Assembly: GCA_033721095.1 (NCBI GenBank)
Contig: JAWWBG010000067.1
Span: 1 to 11,788 of the forward strand
Length of the DNA stretch: 11,788 nt
Direction: 5' to 3'
DNA from: JAWWBG01 sp033721095
GTDB taxonomy: Bacteria > Actinomycetota > Nitriliruptoria > Nitriliruptorales > Nitriliruptoraceae
Shown here: piece after piece, positions 5,680 through 11,788 of the stretch
Numbering within the stretch: position 1 is the stretch's first letter
How the letters are laid out: the number at the start of each line of letters is the position of its first letter
Position numbers and translations under genes: made by a program
The notes under the pieces: generated by a model
The model's input: only the letters and a program-made list of their open reading frames with translations
Databases searched by the model: none
Told to the model about the DNA's origin: nothing

Positions 5680-6785
5680 GGGGCGTCCTCGCGGGCGGCG
5701 AGCTCCTCGGCCAGGAGGGCGCGCTGGCGCTCGAAGTGGCCGGCCGGATCCAGGTAGACGTGCTCGAAGACCTCGAGCGGATCACCGTGCGGGGCATCCC
5801 AGATCGCCTCGCGGATCGCGTTCGCCTGCGACTCCGCCTGCTCGCGAACCTCCTTCTCGAAGGTGTCATCCCAGCGATCGGTGCGCTCGAGGAACCGTTG
5901 GAACCGAACAATCGGGTCGAAGGTCGCGGCGTACTCGAGTTCCTCCTCGGTCCGGTAGCGCGACGGGTCATCCGAGGTCGTGTGGGCGCCCATCCGGTAG
6001 GTGAGCGCCTCGATCATCGACGGGCCCTCGCCACGACGCGCTGCATCGACCGCCCGCCGGGTCACGGCGTAGGTGGCGAGCACGTCATTGCCATCGACGC
6101 GCAGGCCGGGCATCCCGTAGCCGATGGCCTTGTGCGCGAGCGTCGGGGCGTGCGTCTGGCGTTCGAGCGGCACCGAGATCGCCCACTGGTTGTTCTGCAC
6201 GAAGAAGATGCACGGTGCCCCGAAGACGGCGGCGAAGTTCATGCCCTCGTGGGGGTCGCCCTCTGAGGTCGCGCCGTCTCCGAAGTAGGTCATGACGACG
6301 ATCGGGTTGTCGTCGAGCAGTGCGCCGATCGCGAACCCGGCACCGTGGAGGACCTGCGTGCCGATGGGGATCGCGGCGAAGCCGAAGTTGGACTCGTAGG
6401 GGTCGTGGTCGCTCAGCCACGTCCCGCGAAACAGGTGCATCGTCGAGGTGGCATCGAGTCCGCGGACGATGCCGGCACCCAGCTCTCGGTAGGACGGGAA
6501 GACCCAGTCGTTGGGGCCCAGCGCCGTCGCGCTGCCGACCTGGGCTGCCTCCTGGCCCAGGCAGGACGCGAACAGCCCCAGCTGCCCCTGGCGCTGGAGG
6601 TTGATGGCCTCGCGATCGACCCGGCGGGTCACGACCATGTGCCGATACAGGTCGCGGAGCTGCTCGTCGGCAAGGTCGATCGGCCAGTCGTCACTGGCGT
6701 GGTACGTGCCGTCCGGGTCGAGCAGGTGAACTGGCTCGTCCGGCGGCAGCAGGTCCCGGGGATCCCGGACCGGCTCCGTGGACAC
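5676..6785 (-). CDS. bkdA: Branched-chain 2-oxoacid dehydrogenase E1 alpha subunit
   Basis: TPP-binding half of E1 and first gene of the operon. 369 residues. The TPP signature runs from GDG (169-171) to NN (198-199), with the sequence GDGATSEGDPHEG at its start. FPSYRELGAGIVRG (96-109) and the conserved loop HTTSDDPSRYR (268-278), equivalent to the regulatory phosphorylation loop of mammalian BCKDH, favour a branched-chain or general two-subunit E1. Start is GTG at 6785, supported by AGGAG (minus strand, 6795-6791) 5 nt upstream. The N-terminal 40 residues, with a run LLPPDEPVHLLDPDG, are typical of actinobacterial homologues. Products feed catabolism or branched-chain fatty acid priming. 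No kinase or phosphatase gene is nearby, so the loop need not be phosphorylated. Confidence 0.9.
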   Translation of the reverse strand: MSTEPVRDPRDLLPPDEPVHLLDPDGTYHASDDWPIDLADEQLRDLYRHMVVTRRVDREAINLQRQGQLGLFASCLGQEAAQVGSATALGPNDWVFPSYRELGAGIVRGLDATSTMHLFRGTWLSDHDPYESNFGFAAIPIGTQVLHGAGFAIGALLDDNPIVVMTYFGDGATSEGDPHEGMNFAAVFGAPCIFFVQNNQWAISVPLERQTHAPTLAHKAIGYGMPGLRVDGNDVLATYAVTRRAVDAARRGEGPSMIEALTYRMGAHTTSDDPSRYRTEEELEYAATFDPIVRFQRFLERTDRWDDTFEKEVREQAESQANAIREAIWDAPHGDPLEVFEHVYLDPAGHFERQRALLAEELAAREDAP

Positions 6786-6861
6786 GGCGGCTCCTGCGCG
6801 TCGGGGCGCCGGGGGTCATGGCGCCCGCGGGGTCCTCGGTGGCGGGATCACCACCCCCGAG

Positions 6862-6885
6862 CATGCGGATTCACACCATAACCCA
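6862..6885. promoter_or_regulatory. AT-richer island between divergent genes, candidate promoter region
   Basis: The roughly 250-bp region between the E1 alpha start (6785) and the CAP-protein gene contains one AT-richer patch. On the minus strand it holds TATGGT (6880-6875), a fair -10 that would give a transcript with about an 80-nt leader before bkdA; on the plus strand CATAAC (6877-6882) overlaps it. No convincing -35 on either strand. Nothing else stands out in this gap. Confidence 0.25.
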
Positions 6886-7038
6886 CGGCCTGCGGCCCGG
6901 TCTTCGAACGCGCGCCAATCGTCCCTCCGGTCGTCACGCCTCGTCCATTTGGCCGACCCGGAAATGACCCGATGGGGCCATCAAGAGGCCGCGAGCCGGA
7001 GTCGATTCTGGGGAAGACCGCCGCCCGGATTGCCGACC

Positions 7039-7782
7039 TTGACCACGTCACCCGCCCGCAGCGACCGCACCGGAGCGCGGCAGCTCGGCGTGGTCATCCT
7101 GCTCGTCCTCGCGCTCCTGGCGGCCCATGCACCGAGCGCCCGCGCGGCCCGCGACACGGGCGCCGAGGCCGACTTCATCCGCCTGATCAACAAGTCCCGC
7201 GCAGCCAACGGTGCCGCTCCCCTCGCCCCGGCCGCGGACATGGCAACCGTCGCCCACGCTTGGTCGGTCACCATGGCCACCGCCGACAAGTTGTTCCACA
7301 ATCCCGACTACACCACGCAGATCTGTTGCTGGCAGGCCCTCGCCGAGAACGTCGGCTACCACTCGCTCACGAGCTCGGTCGGCGAGACGGTCGCTCGGCT
7401 GCACAGCCTGTTCATGGAGTCCCCGGGACATCGCACCAACATCCTCAACCCCGTCTACAACCAGGTCGGTGTCGGCGTCGAGATCCGTGACGGGATCATG
7501 TGGGTGACCGTGAACTTCCGGAAGGGCGAGGCCGTCGCGCCCGAACCGGAGCCAGAGCCGGAGCCGGAGCCCGCCCCCGAACCCGAACCCGAGCCGGCAC
7601 CCGCGCCCAAACCCAAGCCGACCCCGAAGCCGGAACCCGCCCCCGAACCTGCACCGGCTCCACCGCCTGCCCCCGAACCGGACCCCGAGCCGACCGAGGA
7701 GGAGCTGGCGGCCGCGACGAGGACCCACGCGCACCTGTTGCTCGTGCGACTCGAGATGCTCGAGACCCCGATCGGGCTCTGA
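7039..7782 (+). CDS. Secreted CAP/SCP-domain protein with Pro-Glu-rich tail
   Basis: Extracellular protein of the CAP superfamily (SCP/PR-1-like), common in actinobacteria, function generally unknown. Numbered from TTG 7039 (247 residues): a Sec signal peptide with basic n-region, hydrophobic core LGVVILLVLALLAA (16-29) and likely cleavage after SARA (36); CAP domain about 40-162 with AHAW (His74), LFHNPDY (His87), LAENVGY (Glu103), SPGHRTNIL (His131) and WVTVNF; then about 50 residues of EP/AP/KP repeats and a short ending TEEELAAATRTHAHLLL. An adjacent Cys pair (96-97, ICCW) is notable. The start is uncertain: ATG 6964 is in frame but would give a 41-residue n-region, and neither start has a clear Shine-Dalgarno. 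The tail may span the cell wall; no LPXTG or membrane anchor follows. Confidence 0.8.
   Translation: MTTSPARSDRTGARQLGVVILLVLALLAAHAPSARAARDTGAEADFIRLINKSRAANGAAPLAPAADMATVAHAWSVTMATADKLFHNPDYTTQICCWQALAENVGYHSLTSSVGETVARLHSLFMESPGHRTNILNPVYNQVGVGVEIRDGIMWVTVNFRKGEAVAPEPEPEPEPEPAPEPEPEPAPAPKPKPTPKPEPAPEPAPAPPPAPEPDPEPTEEELAAATRTHAHLLLVRLEMLETPIGL
7540..7695 (+). repeat. Coding low-complexity Pro-Glu/Ala/Lys repeat
   Basis: Degenerate hexanucleotide repeat (variants of CCCGAA, CCGGAG, CCCGCC, CCCAAG) encoding alternating EP, AP and KP dipeptides in the CAP protein. The middle (about 7600-7640) is Lys-rich and the flanks Glu-rich, so the chain is acidic-basic-acidic. Such tracts are extended, rigid linkers and are prone to length change by slippage. 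Confidence 0.85.
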
Positions 7783-7800
7783 CCACCGACTTCACAAACC

Positions 7801-7828
7801 TCGGCGTCCGCCACACGGCGGGCGCCGA
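7801..7828. terminator. Hairpin terminator between convergent CAP-protein and serA genes
   Basis: TCGGCGTCCGCC, loop ACAC, GGCGGGCGCCGA form a 12-bp stem with a single T-G wobble. It lies 18 bp after the CAP stop (7782) and 7 bp before the serA stop (7836 side), in the only gap between the convergent genes. There is no strong T-run on either side, common for actinobacterial terminators. Probably bidirectional. Confidence 0.7.
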
Positions 7829-7835
7829 TCCAATG

Positions 7836-9422
7836 TCAGCCCAGGTCGAGCGAAACGCTGCGTCCGTCGTGGGCGCCGATCGTCTCGACCAGGCGCTGCA
7901 TGAGGTCGGCCGGTACCTCCTCGTCGAGCCCGAGAGCCATGAGAGCCTCACCTCCGGCCTTGGAACGTCCAACCTGGGCCGAGCCGATGTTCACGCCTGC
8001 GTCGCCCAATGCCTGGCCGACCGCGCCGATGATGCCCGGACGGTCGTCGTAGCGGAAGAAGGCCATGTGCCGCTGGGTCTCGATGTCGATGGGTGTGCCC
8101 CAGACCTCGGTGAGCCGTTCACGGTCGCCGGGCTGGACGACGGTGCCGGCAACCGCCACGACATCCCCCCGGCGATCGGTTCCGCTGACGCGGACGAGGG
8201 AGGCAAAGTTGCCGCGGGTCGTGTCGGCGATCTCACGCAGCGAGAGCCCACGATCCGCGCCCAGCAGCGGCGCGTTGACGAAGGTCACGGGCTCCGCGAC
8301 GACCGCGGACAACATGCCGCGCAGCACGGCAAGTCCCACGATCCGGCAGTCCTGCTGGGCGAGGTCGCCGAGGAACTCGACGGTGATCTCGCCGGACGCC
8401 CCGTCGGCCAAGGTCACGAGCAGTCGGCCAAGCCGCTCGGCGAGTCCGAGGTAGGGCTTGACGTCATCGGGAACGGGACCTCCCTGGACGTTCACGGCCG
8501 TCGGGACGAACTCCCCGGCCAACGCCAGGTTGAGGGCTTCGGCGACCTGCACGCCCGCCTTGTCCTGGGCCTCCTCCGTCGAGGCACCGAGGTGGGGCGT
8601 GACGACGACGTTGGGCAGATCGAACAGGGGCGACGAGGTGGTGGGCTCCTCCGCGAAGACGTCGATCGCGGCGCCGGCGATCACGCCGTTGGCGCAGGCA
8701 TCGGCGAGCGCCTGCTCGTCGACGATTCCTCCGCGGGCGACGTTCACGATCCGGGCCGTGGGCTTGCAGAGCGCCAGTCGTTCGGCGTTGAGCAGGCCGG
8801 TCGTCTCGGCCGTTCGCGGCATGTGGATCGTGATCACGTCGGCCTCGCCGAGCACCTCCTCGACGGTGTCGAGCAGCCGGACACCCATCCGCGCGGCGCG
8901 GTCGGGCGAGACAAACGGGTCAAAGGCCACCAACCGCATCCCGAAGGCGCTGGCCCGCTGCGCCACCAGGGTCCCGATGCGGCCGAGCCCGAGAACGCCC
9001 AGCACCTTGTCGTGGAGCTCGGCGCCCTTCCACTTGTTGCGTTCCCAACGGCCCTGCCGCAACGCCTCGTGTGCTTGGGGAACGTTGCGCGCGAGTGCGA
9101 GGATGAGCGCCATCGTGTGCTCGGCCGCCGAGATGATGTTGGACTGCGGCGCGTTGCAGACGATCACGCCCGCGCGCGTCGCCGCGTCGACGTCCACGTT
9201 GTCGAGGCCGACGCCCGCGCGCGCGATGACCTTGAGAGCCGTGCCGGCCTCGATGATGTCGGCGTCGATCGTCGTCTGCGAGCGGACGACCACGCCGTCG
9301 TAGTCACCGATGACCGCGAGCAACTCGTCCTTGGACAGCCCGGTCTTGACGTCGACATCGTGCTGCGCCGAGAGCGCGGCCACGCCGGCATCGGCCAGCG
9401 GATCGGCGACGAGCACGCGCAC
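7836..9422 (-). CDS. serA: D-3-phosphoglycerate dehydrogenase
   Basis: NAD-dependent oxidation of 3-phosphoglycerate to 3-phosphohydroxypyruvate, first step of serine synthesis. 528 residues, the size of the mycobacterial long-form enzyme. Domains: split substrate domain (1-98 and about 285-315), Rossmann domain with GLGRIG (145-150), catalytic Arg230 (NVARGG), Glu259 (FAEEP) and His277 (TPHLGAST); intervening ASB domain (about 318-452); C-terminal ACT domain (about 455-528, RPGIIGAVGQALGDAGVNIG) that binds serine for feedback inhibition. The GTG start at 9422 has AAGGA (minus strand, 9433-9429) 6 nt upstream. A 74-bp gap separates it from the globin gene; minus-strand TACCCT within it could be a -10, so serA may have its own promoter or be read from upstream. 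Confidence 0.95.
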   Translation of the reverse strand: MRVLVADPLADAGVAALSAQHDVDVKTGLSKDELLAVIGDYDGVVVRSQTTIDADIIEAGTALKVIARAGVGLDNVDVDAATRAGVIVCNAPQSNIISAAEHTMALILALARNVPQAHEALRQGRWERNKWKGAELHDKVLGVLGLGRIGTLVAQRASAFGMRLVAFDPFVSPDRAARMGVRLLDTVEEVLGEADVITIHMPRTAETTGLLNAERLALCKPTARIVNVARGGIVDEQALADACANGVIAGAAIDVFAEEPTTSSPLFDLPNVVVTPHLGASTEEAQDKAGVQVAEALNLALAGEFVPTAVNVQGGPVPDDVKPYLGLAERLGRLLVTLADGASGEITVEFLGDLAQQDCRIVGLAVLRGMLSAVVAEPVTFVNAPLLGADRGLSLREIADTTRGNFASLVRVSGTDRRGDVVAVAGTVVQPGDRERLTEVWGTPIDIETQRHMAFFRYDDRPGIIGAVGQALGDAGVNIGSAQVGRSKAGGEALMALGLDEEVPADLMQRLVETIGAHDGRSVSLDLG

Positions 9423-9496
9423 GGAGAGTCCTTGGATCGGTCAGCTGCAACGGCGGCAGCCGAGGCGGAGGGTAGAGCCGCCACCAGACCAGTGGA

Positions 9497-9916
9497 TCAC
9501 GTCGGTTCGTCGGCCTGCGTGGGCAGCAGTGGCGGGGTGGGAAACTGGTTGATCATCTGGGGTGTGGCCCACGTGACGTAGTCGAGCATCGCCGTCTCGA
9601 CCTCGGGCGGGTGACCCTGCTCGCGGATGGCGGCGGCCATGTGCCCTGCCCACCGGTCGGCGGCCTCGACCGTGATCGCAAACGGAGCGTGCCGCTTCCG
9701 CAGTCGCGGGTGACCACGTTCTGACGAGAAGATCGGACCCCCGCCGAAGTACTGGGCGAGGAACATGGCCAGGTGGCGCTTGCCGGGCTCGAGGTCGTCG
9801 GGATAGATCGGCCGAAGGACGTCATCGGCTTCCACGCGCTCGTAGAACCGATTCACCAGGTCGACGAAGGCGTCCAGGCCGCCCACCGCCTCGTAGACAT
9901 TGAGGTCGTCAGCCAT
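9497..9916 (-). CDS. glbO: Group II truncated haemoglobin (GlbO-like)
   Basis: Small haem protein binding O2 or NO, cytoplasmic or membrane-associated. 139 residues with the 2-over-2 globin pattern: YEAVGG (8-13), FYERV with distal Tyr25 (B10), YFGGG (56-60), proximal His76 in RLRKRHAPFAI (F8) and the conserved Trp89 (G8) in RWAGHM, which marks group II. The Pro-rich C-terminal tail (FPTPPLLPTQADEPT) is normal in actinobacterial GlbO. The ATG at 9916 overlaps the end of the acetyltransferase gene by 8 bp, so translation is probably coupled. In mycobacteria GlbO is linked to oxygen and peroxide metabolism; a specific role here cannot be read from the neighbours. Symbol given by family resemblance. 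Confidence 0.9.
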   Translation of the reverse strand: MADDLNVYEAVGGLDAFVDLVNRFYERVEADDVLRPIYPDDLEPGKRHLAMFLAQYFGGGPIFSSERGHPRLRKRHAPFAITVEAADRWAGHMAAAIREQGHPPEVETAMLDYVTWATPQMINQFPTPPLLPTQADEPT

Positions 9917-10415
9917 CGCAGGCCCGTTCGAAGAACGACACGTCGAGCCACCGGTCGAACTTGTACCCGCACTCGGTCAGCGTGCCCCGATGGACGAAGC
10001 CGAATTTTTCGTGGAAGGCGATCGACCGGTCGTTGGGCAGGGCAACGAGGGCGTAGGCGCGGTGGACGTCCGGGTTGGCGTCGAGGCGACGCATCAGCTC
10101 CTCGTAGAGCTGCGTCCCGAGCCGGTTGTCGACCTGGTCCGGCGCGACGTAGATCGTGACCTCGACCGAGTGCCGGTAGGCCGGCTTGGGTCGGAAGGTT
10201 CCGGTGACTGCATAGCCGGCAACGTGGCCGTCGACTTCGGCGACCAGCAACTCGTGCGGGCCGCCGTCGATCTCGTTCGCGAAGCGTTCGGTCCAGGCAC
10301 GGGGGGTCACGACCGACGTGTTGAACGTGATGGTCGTCTCGAGGACGAAGTGGGTGTAGATGGCCGCCACGCCGGGCAGGTCAGCCTCGGTGGCGTCACG
10401 AACGACGACGGTCAT
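9909..10415 (-). CDS. GNAT N-acetyltransferase, phosphinothricin acetyltransferase-like
   Basis: 168-residue acetyl-CoA-dependent acetyltransferase of the PAT/MddA type, which acetylates amino groups of methionine sulfone/sulfoximine or phosphinothricin-like compounds. Seen: VVVRDATEADLPGVAAIY (3-20), VAGYAV (65-70), SVEVTIYV strand (83-90), the CoA loop DQVDNRLGTQLYEEL (93-107), LPNDRSIAFHEKFGF (126-140) and GYKFDRWLDVSFFER (150-164). The CoA-binding signature Q/R-x-x-G-x-G/A is altered: the first Gly is Asn97. I start at ATG 10415, because upstream sequence in this frame is an antisense-like extension through the permease gene. No clear Shine-Dalgarno; the gene begins 38 bp after the permease stop. 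True substrate unknown. Confidence 0.85.
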   Translation of the reverse strand: MTVVVRDATEADLPGVAAIYTHFVLETTITFNTSVVTPRAWTERFANEIDGGPHELLVAEVDGHVAGYAVTGTFRPKPAYRHSVEVTIYVAPDQVDNRLGTQLYEELMRRLDANPDVHRAYALVALPNDRSIAFHEKFGFVHRGTLTECGYKFDRWLDVSFFERACDG

Positions 10416-10453
10416 GGCGATCTCGTGGACAGGGCGTGAGCGTAGGGATTGCG

Positions 10454-11245
10454 TCAGACGACCAGCAGCCGCTGGATCCGGCGGGACGCGACCGTCAGCC
10501 CGATCGCGGCGACCCCCGTGAGGACGACCGCGTGGCCGACGAGCCATGGACTCCAGATCCCGAGCGTGGCGGCGCGGATCAGCTCGACCCCGTGGTAGAG
10601 GGGCGACACGAGAGCAACCTGCTGGGCCCAATCGGGATAGACCTCCAGCGGGTAGAACGTGGCGGAGAACAGGAACAGCGGCAATGTCACGAGGTTGACG
10701 TAGTCGAAGTCCTGCCAGTTGCGCATGTAGGTGGTCGCCGCCATCCCGAGGCCACCAAACGCAAACCCGACAAGGCTCGCCGCTGGCAGGGCGAGCACCG
10801 CCGCCCACGATTCCACGAGCCCGAAGACGGTTGCGACGACGAGGAAGGCGACCCCGTAGATCAGGCCGCGGGTCTGGGACCAGGCGATCTCGCCGAGGGC
10901 GATGTCCCGCGCCGAGATCGGCGTCGCCAGCATGCTCTCGTACAACCGCGTCCACTTGAGCTTTTCGAAGACGTTGAAGGTGGAGTCCGCAACGGACCCG
11001 TTCATGGCCGAGGCCGCGAGGAGCGCCGGCGCCACGAAGGTCGCGTAGTCGACGGACCGCTCGCCGAAGTCGAGGACACCGACCAGCTCACCGAGGCCGA
11101 TTCCCGCCGCGAACAGGTAGAAGACCGGCTCGAAGAACCCGCTGAAGATGACTCGCCACGCACGCTTGTACGCCAGCACGTTGCGGAGGTAGACCAGGTG
11201 GGCACGCTCGGGCACCAGTCCACGGACAAGGGCCACGGCACTCAT
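10454..11245 (-). CDS. ABC-2 type transporter permease (NodJ/DrrB-like), second subunit
   Basis: 263-residue inner-membrane permease of an ABC exporter. After a short cytoplasmic N terminus (VYLRNVLAYKRAWRVIFSGF) come about six membrane helices: FEPVFYLFAAGIGLG, ATFVAPALLAASAM, LIYGVAFLVVATVFGLV, LALPAASLVGFAFGGLGMA, LVTLPLFLFSATFYPLEVYP and a final one before VASRRIQRLLVV. The FSATFYPLEVYPDWAQQVALVSPLYHGVELIR block is the ABC-2 signature region seen in NodJ and antibiotic-export permeases. The ATG at 11245 overlaps the stop of the upstream permease by 4 bp, so the two form a heterodimer. ABC-2 systems export lipids, polysaccharides or drugs; the substrate cannot be read. The ATPase is not in the window. 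Confidence 0.88.
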   Translation of the reverse strand: MSAVALVRGLVPERAHLVYLRNVLAYKRAWRVIFSGFFEPVFYLFAAGIGLGELVGVLDFGERSVDYATFVAPALLAASAMNGSVADSTFNVFEKLKWTRLYESMLATPISARDIALGEIAWSQTRGLIYGVAFLVVATVFGLVESWAAVLALPAASLVGFAFGGLGMAATTYMRNWQDFDYVNLVTLPLFLFSATFYPLEVYPDWAQQVALVSPLYHGVELIRAATLGIWSPWLVGHAVVLTGVAAIGLTVASRRIQRLLVV

Positions 11246-11788
11246 GAGATCAGCCGCCGGTCGAACTGGCGGGCCGACAGCACGAACCCGAGTGCTCCCA
11301 TCGCGACGAGTGCGCCGAGGTGAACGAGTGCCGGGGCGGCCGTGGGCTCGTCGAGGGCCACAGCGCGACTCAGCTCGACGCCGTGCCACAGGGGCGTGAG
11401 CCAGGCCAGCGGTTGCATCAGGGTCGGGAGCTGGCTGATCGGAAAGAACGTGCCGCTGAACAGGAACGTTGGCACGACGCCGTAGCGGAAGACGTTCGCG
11501 AGCTGGTCGCTGCGGAACAGATGCGACGCCACCGCCTGGACGAGGAGTCCGGTCACGAGCCCGCTGAGCAGGGCCGGTCCGACGGCCCCGAACCCGGGCG
11601 CGAGCTCGATGGCACCCAGCAGCGCGGCCATGACGACGAAGATCACGAGGATGACGAGCAGGCGCACGCCCGTCCACAGCAGCCGGCCGACCACGATGTC
11701 ACGCGGCCGAATCCGCGTCGTGACGGCCGCCTCGAAGTAGCCATGCCAGTGAAACCCGGCGACGACCGGCCAGGAGTTCTCGAACGCG
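11242..11788 (-). CDS. ABC-2 type transporter permease, first subunit, 5' end beyond the right edge
   Basis: 182 codons are readable; the reading frame is open to the window edge, so the beginning of the gene is missing. The visible start, AFENSWPVVAGFHWHGYFEA, and RIRPRDIVVGRLLWTGVRLL continue into hydrophobic segments (LLVILVIFVVMAALLGAI, GLVTGLLVQAVAS, TFLFSGTFFPISQLP) and the signature FPISQLPTLMQPLAWLTPLWHGVELSR, closely parallel to the same block in the second permease. The two permeases are therefore paralogous halves of one exporter. The GTG at 11694 is inside the gene, not its start. An ATP-binding subunit is expected further upstream, which I infer from how such operons are usually arranged. 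Confidence 0.87.
   Translation of the reverse strand, partial: AFENSWPVVAGFHWHGYFEAAVTTRIRPRDIVVGRLLWTGVRLLVILVIFVVMAALLGAIELAPGFGAVGPALLSGLVTGLLVQAVASHLFRSDQLANVFRYGVVPTFLFSGTFFPISQLPTLMQPLAWLTPLWHGVELSRAVALDEPTAAPALVHLGALVAMGALGFVLSARQFDRRLIS

Noticed and set aside
7540..7695. CRISPR-like or tandem non-coding repeat
   Set aside because: The periodicity is that of EP/AP/KP codon pairs inside the CAP gene reading frame; no spacers and no palindromic unit.
9452..9482. GGCGGC/GCCGCC inverted repeat between globin and serA genes as a terminator or riboswitch
   Set aside because: Only 6 bp with a 19-nt loop in very GC-rich sequence and no T-run; could arise by chance.
7500..9581. Plus-strand 693-codon open frame across serA
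   Set aside because: Antisense to serA, which has all catalytic motifs, a start and a Shine-Dalgarno. The plus translation is Asp/Arg/Gly-rich with no recognisable domain, as expected from GC-rich codon bias.
10416..10955. N-terminal extension of the acetyltransferase to 10955
   Set aside because: The extra 180 residues read another frame of the permease gene and lack family similarity; the GNAT domain begins right at ATG 10415.
11246..11677. N-terminal extension of the second permease to 11677
   Set aside because: Arg/Pro-rich out-of-frame reading of the first permease; ATG 11245 forms an ATGA overlap and starts a normal-length ABC-2 permease.

Overview
The window is GC-rich chromosomal DNA with dense gene packing, ATGA and TGATG gene overlaps, GTG starts and few strong Shine-Dalgarno sites. 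Gene content (a stand-alone LigC-type ATP-dependent DNA ligase, a 528-residue SerA of the mycobacterial type, a group II truncated haemoglobin, a lipoyl motif ETAKAVVEVPSP in the 2-oxoacid dehydrogenase E2) points to an actinobacterium (Actinomycetota). I cannot place it below phylum level. There is no IS element, prophage, tRNA, rRNA or CRISPR array; it looks like ordinary housekeeping DNA with one notable regulatory region.

Layout. (1) 1-890, minus: 5' part of leuA (2-isopropylmalate synthase), cut by the left edge. (2) 891-1140: divergent intergenic region. On the minus strand it encodes a 29-codon leader peptide whose last 12 codons include 8 leucine codons, directly followed by a stop and two mutually exclusive RNA pairings. 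This is a candidate ribosome-mediated leucine attenuator for leuA and the main discovery here. (3) 1141-3370, plus: LigC-like ligase, a DUF2269-type membrane protein and a TetR-family regulator. (4) 3362-6785, minus: a translationally coupled operon for a branched-chain 2-oxoacid dehydrogenase complex (E1 alpha, E1 beta, E2; no E3), tail-to-tail with the TetR gene. (5) about 7039-7782, plus: a secreted CAP/SCP-domain protein with a Pro-Glu-rich tail. (6) a strong hairpin terminator at 7801-7828. (7) 7836-11788, minus: serA, preceded by a truncated haemoglobin gene, a GNAT acetyltransferase gene and two ABC-2 permease genes (the first cut by the right edge), all co-directional.

How the genes fit together. 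leuA makes leucine and the E1/E2 operon oxidises the 2-oxoacids derived from leucine, isoleucine and valine (or supplies branched acyl-CoA primers for lipids), so biosynthesis and breakdown of branched-chain amino acids sit within 7 kb. serA starts serine synthesis. The leader peptide implies that leuA expression responds to charged tRNA-Leu. The ABC permeases, acetyltransferase and globin look like a separate transcription unit running toward serA; the permeases' ATPase gene is not in the window.
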